From AP-15 sp963772295 (lineage in GTDB: Bacteria > Pseudomonadota > Alphaproteobacteria > ATCC43930 > CGMCC-115725), in contig CAVYWO010000002.1 in NCBI GenBank assembly GCA_963772295.1, positions 124,001-188,000 on the forward strand: 64,000 nt of DNA, given 5' to 3'. The notes beneath the pieces were generated by a model. That model had not been told where the DNA came from. It did no database searches and worked only from the letters and a program-made list of their open reading frames with translations. Within the stretch, counting starts at the first letter, position 1. Each line of letters begins with the position of its first letter. Made by a program: the position numbers and the translations under genes. Positions 28,022 to 36,229 of this stretch are shown here, piece after piece.

Positions 28022-29231
28022 TAGTGTTATGATGCGCAAATAACTATACACATGTCACGCTGCCTTCTTTCGCGTACGACGCACGGTGCAGCCGGGCTGA
28101 ATCTCTTCCAGCCGCCGCCGACAGCGCTCGATCTTGGCGAGGATATCTTCGGCTTGCGCCCGCCAGATAAAGGGCTTGGGATCGCAATTCCAAGCCGCAA
28201 TGAAGTCCTCGATCGCGGCCACCAAGTCCGGGACACTGGCAAAGCTGCCACGGCGCACGGCTTTGCCGGTCAGATCGCCGAACCAGCGTTCCACCAAATT
28301 CAGCCAGCTGGAGCTGGTCGGAATGAAGTGTACCGTGAAGCGCGGATGGCGCTTCAACCAGCGTTGGACCTGTGCGGTTTTGTGTGTGCCGTAGTTGTCC
28401 AACACCAGATGCAAATCCAACTCCGGCGCGTACTCGGCATCGATCTGGCGCAGAAAGCGCAAGAACTCCTGATGCCGATGGCGCGGAAAACACCGCCCGC
28501 TGACCGTTCCGGCCGCCACGTTCAGCGCGGCAAAAAGTGTCGTGGTGCCATGGCGCACATAGTCGTGCGTCCAGGTGCCGCAACGTCCCCGCTTCATCGG
28601 CAGCCCAGGCTGCGTGCGATCCAAGGCCTGGATCTGACTTTTTTCATCCACGCACAGCACCACCGCGTTCTGCGGCGGATGCAAGTACACGCCCACCACA
28701 TCCAGCAGCTTCGGCACGAATTGCGGGTCGCGCGAGAGTTTGAACGTCTCCTGCCGGTGCGGCTGCAAGCCGTGCTCCTGCCAGATGCGGCACACCGTGC
28801 TCGCGTCCACGCCTTGGGCCCTGGCCATCGCCCGAGTGCTCCAGTGCGTCTGCCCAGGCGGTTTGCTGCTCAGCGTGGCCTTCACAATGCGTTCGGCCAG
28901 GCCCGGCTGGGGTTTGCGTCCGCGTCCTTCGGCCACCGCCCACAAGCTCTGCGCCCCCGCGGCGACGAAGCGCTCCCGCCACAGCCGACAGGTGTGCCAA
29001 TTCAATCCAAGCTCCTGCGCAATTGCCACGTCGGCGTATCCCTCATGCGCCAGCAAAACAATCCGGCAGCGCTTCACCACCTGCTGCGGCGTGCCATGCG
29101 CCCGAACCCATCCTTGCAGCAGTTCCTGCTGTTCGGCTCTCAGCTCCAGAGTGGCTACCCAATTCCTGCTCACCCGCTGAGTAGGCCACAAGGCGAGCCA
29201 AATGTCTAGTTATTTCGGCAGCAGTACACTA
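28022..29231 (-). mobile_element. IS630-family insertion sequence
   Basis: About 1.2 kb. The ends are imperfect inverted repeats: CTAGTGT at both outer edges, a shared AAATAACTA block 10 bases further in, then ACA. Each end abuts a TA (in CTAG), the target duplicated by IS630/Tc1-type elements. One transposase gene fills the element. It interrupts DUF5681-like member 4. Confidence 0.88.
28055..29191 (-). CDS. IS630-family transposase
   Basis: 378 residues. The N-terminal half has helix-turn-helix domains (CRIVLLAHEGYADVAIAQEL, GLNWHTCRLWRERFVAAG, GVDASTVCRIWQEHGL). The C-terminal half is the DDE catalytic domain: VVLCVDEKSQIQALDRTQPG (first Asp), LHLVLDNYGTHKTAQVQRWL (second Asp) and FIPTSSSWLNLVERWFGDLT (Glu). 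The order and motifs are those of IS630. It starts with TTG as read here; a GTG at 29173 is an alternative. The frame is intact, so the element may be active. Confidence 0.93.
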   Translation of the reverse strand: MWPTQRVSRNWVATLELRAEQQELLQGWVRAHGTPQQVVKRCRIVLLAHEGYADVAIAQELGLNWHTCRLWRERFVAAGAQSLWAVAEGRGRKPQPGLAERIVKATLSSKPPGQTHWSTRAMARAQGVDASTVCRIWQEHGLQPHRQETFKLSRDPQFVPKLLDVVGVYLHPPQNAVVLCVDEKSQIQALDRTQPGLPMKRGRCGTWTHDYVRHGTTTLFAALNVAAGTVSGRCFPRHRHQEFLRFLRQIDAEYAPELDLHLVLDNYGTHKTAQVQRWLKRHPRFTVHFIPTSSSWLNLVERWFGDLTGKAVRRGSFASVPDLVAAIEDFIAAWNCDPKPFIWRAQAEDILAKIERCRRRLEEIQPGCTVRRTRKKAA

Positions 29232-29541
29232 GTGCAGCGGGCGGGTAGTCCCGCGGATCGAACGTCCTGTCCTCGGGTTTTTCGGCGGCGGGGTCGTATT
29301 CCTTCGATTTGCCCCAGGCGCGATCGTAGAGCATGCCGATCGCGACGATCCGGTTACGGCTGTCCTCGTCCGGATCATTCGCTATGTCTCGGAGGATCTC
29401 GGTCGCTCGCGGCGTGAACTCGCGGGCGAGCCTTTGCATCTCGTGATACGCGCCGCCCTTGCCGGTAGGGTTCGGCGCCTGGCCTTTTCGCCACGGGCGA
29501 GCGCCACCCGGAGTGGTCCCGGGCAACCACCGACCCCTCGC

Positions 29542-29679
29542 TGATCGCGCGTCGAGGGGGCCCCCAACGTCACCGCAGTCGGCCTGCGCTTCCCGCTGGG
29601 GCGAACCGTCGGCATGACGCTTCCTACCTTCGCCCTCGGTCCAACCGCCCGTGCGTGCCGATGAAGTCGGCCGACACCG
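29542..29679 (-). repeat. Leader repeat, copy E (partial)
   Basis: Has GTCGAGGGGGCCCCCAACGT, CTTCCTACCTTCGCCCTCGG and the CCGATGAAGTCGGCCGACAC end, but lacks the GGCTCCCCCCG start of the other copies. It lies at the 5' side of DUF5681-like member 4. Confidence 0.75.
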
Positions 29680-29808
29680 ACTCAAACCCCAGGGCCGGCA
29701 AGGATTACAATCCAGCTCGCGGCCGTAGATCATCACCGATCGCAACGTTTCGAGGCCGCACCGCTACCGCTGCCCTCGCGCGTGCGCGCGAAGCTGGAGG
29801 CGAACCGC

Positions 29809-29996
29809 GTGCGAATTGCGCAGCGGGCGCGCCGCCCGGTCCGCGGGTCCTCTTTGCCGGCATCGGGCAATCGTGCGCCGAAAGGGACCCAGGCCGCTCG
29901 CGAGCGTGCCCGCCCGAGCCGACCGACTGTTCTCGCCGAACAAATCAGAGGGACAAAACGCGAGACGGAAGGTCGGCAGTGGGTGGAAAGCCGCCG
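29809..29996. repeat. Second dispersed repeat, copy 1
   Basis: Similar over about 190 bp to 56136-56333. Shared landmarks are GGGTCCTCTTTGC, GGCATC-GGCAA, TGCGCCGAAAGG, GAGCCGACCGAC/GAGCCGACTGAC, GAACAAATCAG, CGAGACGGAAGGTC and CAGTGGGTGGA. On the minus strand it contains AAAGAGGACCC near one end, as the leader repeats do, so the two families may be distantly related. Confidence 0.7.
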
Positions 29997-30102
29997 TTTA
30001 GCCCAGGCACCAAGAGCTGCCATTCGCACCAGGTCGGGTGGCCAACGGGCGTGCCGACTTGAATTCTCCCGAGCAGTGTCCTCGGATTGAACCTCAAGGT
30101 TA

Positions 30103-30411
30103 ATCAGCTGGCAACGCCGGATGCCGGCGGTGCCAATCGGTGGCCGTCTCATAGGCGTAGCCGGCGCGAATCAGCATCTCCTCGAGATGACGACCAACAA
30201 ACTGGAACGCGACCGGGGTTCCGGCTTCGGTAAATCCGCAAGGCAGCGTGACGGTCGGGCTGCACGTCATGTTGAACGGACAGGTGAAGCGCAGCAAGGC
30301 GTTCAGCATCTCGGCATCCTCGCCGAGGCGGGCCATCTGCGCGGCGGTCGACGATGCAATGCCCTGCGCCGTGACGAACTTTTCTATGATTTCCACATGG
30401 GGGCGGTTCAA
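30103..30411 (-). pseudogene. Amidase (GatA-like) C-terminal fragment
   Basis: About 100 residues with LLRFTCPFNMTCSPTVTLPC, GFTEAGTPVAFQFVGRHLEE and MLIRAGYAYETATDWHRRHP. This is the characteristic end of the amidase signature family (FN..G.PA.s.PcG....G.PvgvQlvG...E...L..A..yE). The catalytic Ser-Ser-Lys part is missing, so it cannot be active. Confidence 0.75.
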
Positions 30412-30450
30412 TTCACGGCGAGCGAGCGAGCGGAAGCCGCCTGATCCCAG

Positions 30451-30480
30451 AAAAAACGCCGGGCGGTCACTCCGCCCGGC
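30451..30480 (-). terminator. Rho-independent terminator
   Basis: A perfect 9-bp stem (GCCGGGCGG-TCACT-CCGCCCGGC) is flanked on the left by AAAAAA, which is a U-run on the minus strand. It lies about 120 bases after the stop of the minus-strand secreted protein gene and should end its transcript. Confidence 0.8.
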
Positions 30481-30597
30481 TGATTACATAGCTTGAGGAC
30501 GTTACCGCTTGCTCGCGGCGGTACTCGGGGCTACGTCCAATACAGTTGTAGATTGCCTCGTCTGCACTCGGGTTGCAGAAGACGTTGCCGTGGTTAG

Positions 30598-31068
30598 TTA
30601 AGCGTTTTTTTGAAGATTACCTGCAATCGTGCAGACCATAGAGAGGTTTGCTGAAAATGCGAGGGGGGTCGCGACGATTGAAGGTTGTTGCCCGGCGGCG
30701 GACACGCTCAATACCGAGAAAGTCGATTGATAGTAAGCTGTGCCGTCAAAGAAGACGCCGATGCCATTTCCCAAAAAAGTCTCCTGCGCTTCAACCAAGG
30801 TCAATACGAAAGGGATGGCGGACGGGATCGTGGCAATGAGACATGACACTCTGGTGGTGGTGAGGGTGTTGCCGCTCGGCACGGCCGGGAAGGTCGCGGT
30901 GCAAGACTTGCCAGTGGTGAGAGAAGGGCATTTGGCGCTGGCGTTCGCCATATAGACACCGCCGATATTGGTCACCGGTCCAGCGACCGCGGCAATCGTG
31001 AAGCAGCCGAAAATCCCCAGCGCCGCGGCGAACATATGCCGCACGAATTTGAAGGAAGGCTCGGTCAT
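30598..31068 (-). CDS. Hypothetical secreted protein
   Basis: 156 residues. A signal peptide is clear: FKFVRHMFAAALGIFGCFTI then AAVAGPVTNIGG. The mature part is rich in Thr, Ser, Val and Ala, with four cysteines (KCPSLTTGKSC, RVSCLI, SMVCTI), and looks like a small all-beta domain (CTATFPAVPSGNTLTTTRVS, VFFDGTAYYQSTFSVLSVSA). I do not recognise a family. ATG at 31068 follows AGGAGA. A strong terminator lies downstream, so this is a single transcript. It appears intact inside a mobile region. Confidence 0.65.
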   Translation of the reverse strand: MTEPSFKFVRHMFAAALGIFGCFTIAAVAGPVTNIGGVYMANASAKCPSLTTGKSCTATFPAVPSGNTLTTTRVSCLIATIPSAIPFVLTLVEAQETFLGNGIGVFFDGTAYYQSTFSVLSVSAAGQQPSIVATPLAFSANLSMVCTIAGNLQKNA

Positions 31069-31394
31069 GATCTCATGTCTCCTGTTGCGGGTTGAAGTTT
31101 TTCGGTGTAGCGCAATCCTGGCAGTTATCGCGTTCGGCGGCTTCAGCGTGACCACGTGCGACCCAAGTTTTGCAGAGCAAGATCCAGAAAAATCAGGCAT
31201 CTTCAAGTCTCCCAATGTTCTCGTGGCGACAGTCTCGACCACGAGCCGCACCGTCGTCTCGTCATTGCGGGAATCGTAGGGTGCGCTATTTTTGCGGCCG
31301 AATCGAAGTAATTTTTTAGGTTAATTTTGTGCAGACCGTGCCAAAATGCGTCTTCGAGACAAAAATAACCATGTAATGATATGAAACTACTCAT
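31069..31394. other. AT-rich intergenic stretch
   Basis: The part from about 31270 to 31395 is much richer in A and T than the rest (for example AGTAATTTTTTAGGTTAATT). No gene was recognised. It could contain the promoter of the secreted protein or be recently acquired DNA. Confidence 0.4.
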
Positions 31395-31945
31395 TTAAAA
31401 TTCGATGACGGCCAGATCTCGCTTCAGCAAGCGATCTACATCGCCCGGGGCCGAGCAGCGAAATCGCTGGTCGTAGGAATTCTCCGCTCGCTGAGCGCCT
31501 TCGCGATGCCAGTTGCGCTCGTAATTCCCTGCGCACGGATGGCTTCGATGACCGGCGCCAGATCCTCCGCCCGCGCCGCAGCCTTGGCGCGTCGCGCTAC
31601 CGTCGCTCTTTGCCGGCCTAATTCCGTGTTCTTCAGACTCTCCGGCCAGCCGCCGAGCCTCACGCCCCGCGCCTTGGCCGCGGCGCGGGCCGCCCTGGTG
31701 CGCTCGGAGATCGCGCGCCGTTCTTCCTCTGCGACCATTGCCATGATGCCGACGGTCAAGGGTTCGCATTCGGCATGTCCGCCGCCGTGAACGCAATGCC
31801 CGAGCGCTCCGGCCCGAGCAGGAAATGCGCATCGCGGGCGAGGCGGTCGAGTTTGGCGATGACCAACGTCGCCCTTCGGACCCGGCATTCGGTCAACGCG
31901 CGAGCGAGTTCCGGGCGCTCGCTGTGCTTGCCGCTTTCGACCGAG
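31395..31945 (-). pseudogene. Serine recombinase, broken; fused to a DUF5681-like tail
   Basis: The minus strand begins VESGKHSERPELARALTEC, continues TLVIAKLDRLARDAHFLLGP and GIAFTAADMPNAN, then after one frameshift TVGIMAMVAEEERRAISERT, KARGVRLGGWPESLKNTELG and ITSATGIAKALSERRIPTTS. This is a resolvase catalytic domain plus C-terminal region. The N-terminal part is missing on this strand. At the other end the last codons read KRDLAVIEF, matching the start of the DUF5681-like C-terminus (ERDLAVIEA). A related copy is at 58.96-59.34 kb. Confidence 0.75.
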
Positions 31946-32036
31946 GCGCAGCGGGCCGCGGTCGGGGCCTATCTCGCGGGGTTCGGCGCGACACCGCTGG
32001 CGGAGTTCGTCGAGGCTCCTGGCGCCCGGGGAACGG
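31945..32036 (+). pseudogene. Resolvase N-terminal fragment, inverted
   Basis: The plus strand reads EAQRAAVGAYLAGFGATPLA and EFVEAPGARG. This is the segment that should precede VESGKHSERPEL in the broken recombinase on the opposite strand. The two pieces meet near 31945, so an inversion has split the gene at this point. Confidence 0.6.
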
Positions 32037-32280
32037 CGAGGTTGGGTAGAGTTGGAATGTGGCGCGGTGGCCTTAGGTCAGGCATGCGTGTTGCCGCCTC
32101 TTTCGTTTGGCGGTGCCTTAGTGGCTCGACCATAGCTCCGTTTCCACATCCCGCTCATCGGTAGGGTCGAGGACTGGCGCGCCGGTTTAGGCCGAGGTTT
32201 GGGTTCCCTGTTGTCTCGCCCTTTCGTCTGCGAGTGTCCCAGCATTTCGACCATGCCACGTTTCCAGCCCCCGCCACGTC

Positions 32281-32314
32281 GAACGCAGCGTGCGGATTTC
32301 CCGCACTGCGCTCT
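32281..32314 (-). ncRNA. Group II intron 1 domain V
   Basis: A 34-nt hairpin on the minus strand. The outer stem GAGCGCAG pairs with CTGCGTTC and includes the catalytic AGC triad opposite GTT. There is a two-base bulge (CG) and an inner stem capped by GAAA. It lies 31 bases after the reverse transcriptase stop, the normal position. Confidence 0.85.
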
Positions 32315-32345
32315 CCCATTTGCTTCATGTCGAGGGTTATGGGAC

Positions 32346-33647
32346 CTAGCCTGCCGGGGCGACTTTCGGCCTGTCGCGTCGCACTCGATAGCCGTTGAAC
32401 AGCCCTAGAGTGTCGTACAGCCACCGCCTACTCCATCGTTCCCAGCCGAAGCCCTTTCGTTGCTGAGCCCGCGCCAGATGGCGCCTGACCTTCTTCTCCA
32501 CCCAATCCTTGATGAAGCCGAAGCACTCGCTGGAGTGCCCAACCGCGAAGTAGTTCACCCATCCCCGGAGCACCGGATTGATCAGGGTCAGCACCCGTTC
32601 GATCGGTTGCGACCGGTATCGGCGGAACACCGCTTTGAGCTCCCGCATTAGTGCCGTCCGCTTTTTGAGCTTGGGCGTGTAATGCGGGCGCCACGCTCCG
32701 CGCAAACTGCGGAGGTAGCGGAAGTCGAAGCCCAGAAAGCCGAAGCTTTCACCGCGTTCAAGGTCGACTATACGGCTCTTTTCATCATTGATTTCAACCT
32801 GCAACTTACCGAACTCCTCCCGCAACCGTTGGTCCACCGCCCCAACCAGCCAGTCGTGTCGCTTGTAGGCGTCGACCAAGATCACCAGATCGTCAGCAAA
32901 TCTTGCATATTCGATGTAGGTGTACTTGCCATTGCGGGTGACCTCCCGCGCTCGCTCCAGCATCCGATCCACCTCATTGAGGTAGAGATTGCTGAGCAAG
33001 GGCGAGATGACCCCACCTTGTGGAACGCCCTTCTTGCCAGAAGCTTTCAGCATGACCTTGAGAAGATGCATGATGTCTGCGTCATCAACTCGCTTTGCCA
33101 CTTTTTCCAACAGCCGGTCGTGCCGGACATTGTCAAAATAGGCTCGCAGATCAAAGTCGAGAACACGCGTCTTCCGTTGGACAATTGCCGTGGCTACCCG
33201 CTCGATCGCGTCATGTGCTGTCCGTTTCGGACGATAGCCAAACGATCCCGGTTGGAAATCCGCCTCGAAGACAGGTTCGAGGATGAGCTTGAGCGCTCCT
33301 TGCACCACCCGGTCCCGGATCGCCGGTATCGAAAGGACGCGGACTGTGCCCCCATCCTTCGGTATCTCCTGCCTCCGGGCTGGAAGTGGCTTGTAGGTGC
33401 GCCCGGTCAGTTCGTCCCGCAGCTGCTCGAGCAGCGCCTCCGCGCCTTGCGCCTCGATGGCCTCGAAGGTAACCCCGTCTACTCCCGGGGCCCCATCGTT
33501 CTGTTTGCTCATCGCATACGCTGCGCGTAGGGTCTCCATCTTGCAGACGTGGACGTATAGACCCCAGAAACGCCAGGACGGTTCAGCCTTCGCCTTGACG
33601 TATATCCTCCGCCTCAGGTCCTGCAAATCAATGGACGCCTTTGTCAT
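32346..33647 (-). CDS. ltrA: Group II intron reverse transcriptase/maturase (intron 1)
   Basis: About 433 residues from ATG at 33647 (MTKASIDLQDLRRRIYVKAK). RT motifs appear in order: NDGAPGVDGVTFEAIEAQG, GTVRVLSIPAIRDRVVQGAL, GSFGYRPKRTAHDAIERV, VLDFDLRAYFDNVRHDRLL, GVPQGGVISPLLSNLYLNEV and the catalytic YARFADDLVILV. A maturase X domain follows (PVLRGWVNYFAVGHSSECFG). There is no C-terminal HNH endonuclease. Lack of that domain points to an intron class that relies on single-stranded or hairpin targets. The frame is intact. Confidence 0.93.
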   Translation of the reverse strand: MTKASIDLQDLRRRIYVKAKAEPSWRFWGLYVHVCKMETLRAAYAMSKQNDGAPGVDGVTFEAIEAQGAEALLEQLRDELTGRTYKPLPARRQEIPKDGGTVRVLSIPAIRDRVVQGALKLILEPVFEADFQPGSFGYRPKRTAHDAIERVATAIVQRKTRVLDFDLRAYFDNVRHDRLLEKVAKRVDDADIMHLLKVMLKASGKKGVPQGGVISPLLSNLYLNEVDRMLERAREVTRNGKYTYIEYARFADDLVILVDAYKRHDWLVGAVDQRLREEFGKLQVEINDEKSRIVDLERGESFGFLGFDFRYLRSLRGAWRPHYTPKLKKRTALMRELKAVFRRYRSQPIERVLTLINPVLRGWVNYFAVGHSSECFGFIKDWVEKKVRRHLARAQQRKGFGWERWSRRWLYDTLGLFNGYRVRRDRPKVAPAG

Positions 33648-34159
33648 CTCGTCCTTGCCTTCCCCTATGGCGGAGGCGTTACAAATGGCAGGGCCCCTTT
33701 GCTCCACGGGCATTACTCCGCTTCGTCGCTACTACGGACCCAGCCGCCACCCTCTCGTCTTCGGCCGACTTCCCGGTTTCGCCGGTTATACGGCCTACCT
33801 TGCTCCGGCGATTTCTCGCCGGGACGAGGAGGGCTTCTCCAGTTGCTTAGCATGTCCTTGTCACCGTGCTGTCGCTTCCACCCCGCCGAGGTGATCAGCC
33901 GTGTCGGTCAGATTTCGGCTGTTCATGTTGCCTTCGCCCTACGGTTGCAGGCTCGGCCCTCGGGGATACTCATTTTCGAGGCCACAACGCGTTCACTGTT
34001 GTTACGGCCCGGTGAACTCGTGGCCTCCCCTGGGGAGACTTTGTCGATGGGCTTCAGAGTTTCAGTTTCCATCACCTCTGCTATCCAAACTACGGGGCTC
34101 TGACTTTTACCCCGGCAGGCTTGTCTCCTGCTGAACATGCCAGCCTTCGCTGGACACAC

Positions 34160-34194
34160 AACCGGACATGCGGATTTCCCTGCATCCGGCTCTC
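34160..34194 (-). ncRNA. Group II intron 2 domain V
   Basis: On the minus strand GAGAGCCGGATGCAGGGAAA, then TCCGCATGTCCGGTT. The lower stem AGCCGGA pairs with TCCGGTT, giving the AGC/GTT catalytic triad pairing, with a GAAA loop. It lies 10 bases after the reverse transcriptase stop. Confidence 0.87.
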
Positions 34195-34204
34195 GGACAA
34201 GACC

Positions 34205-35536
34205 TCACGCCTTCGTCCACGGCACGTCGTGCCCAAGCCGGGTCAGACGCACGAGCCCGAGGGTCTCGTAGAGGTGCGAGAGGGGATAGCTGCCGCCCTT
34301 ACATCGTCTGGTCTTGTGCTTGAAGCGCAACCACCGACGCAACCGCACAGCCGTGTAGTTGTCGAGCGCCCGATACGCCGGATTGACGGTGCCTACCGAG
34401 AAGTAGTTCGCCCATCCGCGAAGGGTGCGGTTCAACTTACCCACCAGCTCTGTGGTTTCTTGCCAGGTATGTGCTCGGACGGTCAGCGCATGGACCTTGT
34501 CGACCACACGCTTGATGCTCTTCTTCGATGGCCGCTGTCCCAGGCGAGCCTGGCCGGTTCTCGGAGAATACATCCGCCCGAACGTATAACCCAGGAAGTC
34601 AAACTCCCCGTCCGGAACCTTGCAGATCCGTGTCTTCTCCTCGTTCACTGTCAGCTTCAGCTTGCCCATGATCGCGCGCAGGTGATGCAGCGCAGTCTCC
34701 GCGCTGCCCCTTCGGCACAGGATCACAAGGTCGTCCGCATAGGTGACGAGGCGAGTGCCGAGGCTTCGCTCAAGGCCGAACTTCTTCCAGCCCAACACGA
34801 ACCGGCGCATGTAGAGGTTCGCCAGTAGTGGTGAGAGGGGCGAGCCCTGCGGAATGCCGCGCCGGTGGTCTCGCGCCTCGGTCGTGCGTGTTGTCCGGCC
34901 CCGTTGGTCGGTTTCTTCCACGGGGCAGTCCAGCCACATCTTGATCAGATGCAGCACGCGCCGGTCAACGATCCGGCGCGCCACCGACTTTAGGAGGTCG
35001 GTATGCGGAATGCTCCCGAAGTAGTCCGCGAGGTCGGCGTCGACGACTTCCGGGTGGCCACGGAACAGCCGCTCCTCCACCTCGACGACTGCCTGCTGGG
35101 CGTTGCGCCCAGCGCGATAGGCGTAGATTTCCGGCGGAAGATCGGCTTCGAAGATCGGCTCCAGCACCAGCATCGCTGCGGTCATGCAGACCCGATCCCG
35201 CACCGTCGAGATGCCCAGCGGCCTGAGTTTGCCGTTGGCCTTCGGTATAAACACTCGTCTGATTGGCTCCGGCCGGTAGCTCTCCTGCCTGAGCGCAAGC
35301 GCCAGTTCAGCCAGCCACCGTTCGACCCCATAGGCCTCGATGTCCGCAAAGTCCTGACCGTCTATTCCCGGCGCCCCCTTGTTGGCGCGGCACTGGGCAT
35401 AGGCATGCGCCAGAATGTCGTCGCGGCTGATCTTGTCGTACAGGGCATAGAAGCGATAGCCGGCTTCTGCCTTCGCTTTCGCGTGTGACGCCCTCTGCAG
35501 CTTCTGAACACTCTTCGGAGTTGATAGGTTGCCCAA
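34205..35536 (-). CDS. ltrA: Group II intron reverse transcriptase/maturase (intron 2)
   Basis: 443 residues from a TTG at 35536 (MGNLSTPKSVQKLQRASHAK). RT motifs: NKGAPGIDGQDFADIEAYG, GKLRPLGISTVRDRVCMTAA, IYAYRAGRNAQQAVVEVE, VVDADLADYFGSIPHTDLLK, GIPQGSPLSPLLANLYMRRF and LVTYADDLVILCRRG (YADD). The X/maturase region has NRTLRGWANYFSVGTVNPAY. No endonuclease domain is present. It shares the family with intron 1 but differs through most of its length, so the two introns are not copies of each other. Confidence 0.93.
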   Translation of the reverse strand: MGNLSTPKSVQKLQRASHAKAKAEAGYRFYALYDKISRDDILAHAYAQCRANKGAPGIDGQDFADIEAYGVERWLAELALALRQESYRPEPIRRVFIPKANGKLRPLGISTVRDRVCMTAAMLVLEPIFEADLPPEIYAYRAGRNAQQAVVEVEERLFRGHPEVVDADLADYFGSIPHTDLLKSVARRIVDRRVLHLIKMWLDCPVEETDQRGRTTRTTEARDHRRGIPQGSPLSPLLANLYMRRFVLGWKKFGLERSLGTRLVTYADDLVILCRRGSAETALHHLRAIMGKLKLTVNEEKTRICKVPDGEFDFLGYTFGRMYSPRTGQARLGQRPSKKSIKRVVDKVHALTVRAHTWQETTELVGKLNRTLRGWANYFSVGTVNPAYRALDNYTAVRLRRWLRFKHKTRRCKGGSYPLSHLYETLGLVRLTRLGHDVPWTKA

Positions 35537-36049
35537 TCTCCAGGTCCCTCACTACTTCCTGCGTCTGTCTTGAACCAAGGCCCCTTCCCTCCACCGGCAT
35601 TACCCGGCTTCACCGGTACTACCGGCCTCTCCGCCACCCCAGTGCGCCCGGCCTGTCCCTCGCGGGCGTCCGGTTGATCATCCCTGATCACGCATTGGGG
35701 CTTCCCGTGTTGCGCACGCTTTCCTTGTGTACATGCTGCCGCCACTACCCCGGTGCAGCAGATGGGCCTACTCCTCGCTCAAACTCGCCCATCCGTATCA
35801 GCCTTCCCCGAAACCACTATCGGGTCGGCCTGCACATCGACCTTTTCGAGGATTGCTCGGCGTTTACTCACGTTGCGGCCTGCACACTCGCGCGGTCACC
35901 AAAACCGTGACCGTTATCCGAAGGCTTCAGACATTTCGTCTCCTCCATGCCTGCTCCGGCTGCTTCCGGCTGGAGCGGTCGCCGGGCGGGGCTTGCACCC
36001 GCTGGAAAAGCGCCGCCTTGTCACGGCGCACGTGGATTCCGGACGTTCG

Positions 36050-36190
36050 GAAGCCCGGTGGATCTGCTCGTCGACGAGACCTCGATGGTCGACGTGCCGT
36101 TGATGCGGGCTCTCCTGCGCGCCTCCCGAATCAGGCAGCACTGTTGCTTGTCGGCGGTCCCGGCGATCAGATCGTGCTCGCTCCCCGAGG
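36050..36190 (+). pseudogene. RecD-like helicase, Walker B fragment
   Basis: The plus strand reads PVDLLVDETSMVDVPLMRAL and, one frameshift later, NQAALLLVGGPGDQIVLAP. In intact RecD2 this reads DLLVVDETSMVDxPLMRALL...ALLLVGDxDQL. No Walker A or C-terminal motifs remain. The C-terminal fragment at 3.3-3.65 kb is on the other strand. The two could be parts of one old gene or of two. Confidence 0.65.
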
Positions 36191-36229
36191 TGCCGCTCAA
36201 TTCGAACCCCAGGGCGAATTTCGGGAGAT

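Larger units (their letters stand above)
27911..29745 (-). pseudogene. DUF5681-like gene, member 4, cut by IS630
   Basis: The 5' part (29232 upward) reads WRKGQAPNPTGKGGAYHEMQ, RLAREFTPRATEILRDIAND, NRIVAIGMLYDRAWGKSKEY and TFDPRDYPPAAL. It is interrupted at CTAG by the IS630 element. The remaining C-terminus on the other side reads LALIEEALILMLPPEEREAR, RQVAVILPALRREHDDQ and stops at 27911. Removing the element and one TA restores an exact frame (DYPPAALALIEEALILML), which aligns with the FNPRxYSPxDLAVIExALKLML ending of the other members. The 5' limit is uncertain because the frame runs into leader copy E. Confidence 0.8.
32230..34085 (-). mobile_element. Group II intron 1 (boundaries approximate)
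   Basis: The element contains an LtrA-type reverse transcriptase, a domain V hairpin at 32281-32314 and, upstream of the gene, typical intron RNA such as GCAACTGGAGAAGCC and GAGTAATGCCCGTGGAGC. The exact 5' and 3' splice sites were not resolved: no clear GUGYG was found, and GTGATGG near 34080 is only a candidate. It lies directly downstream of intron 2 in the same orientation. Confidence 0.75.
34110..35887 (-). mobile_element. Group II intron 2 (5' end GTGTG at 35887)
   Basis: The minus strand begins GTGTGCAGG, a fit to the GUGYG consensus for intron 5' ends, and contains GTAATGCCGGTGGAGGG before the reverse transcriptase and a domain V at 34160-34194 after it. The 3' end lies some tens of bases beyond domain V. 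Its 5' exon ends in a hairpin (CGGTCAC-N7-GTGACCG at 35893-35913) five bases from the splice site, as expected for introns that insert after terminator-like hairpins. Confidence 0.75.

Noticed and set aside
24873..29679. Leader repeats as a CRISPR array
   Set aside because: The units are 150-200 bp, spaced irregularly by genes, and there are no short regular spacers or cas genes in the window.
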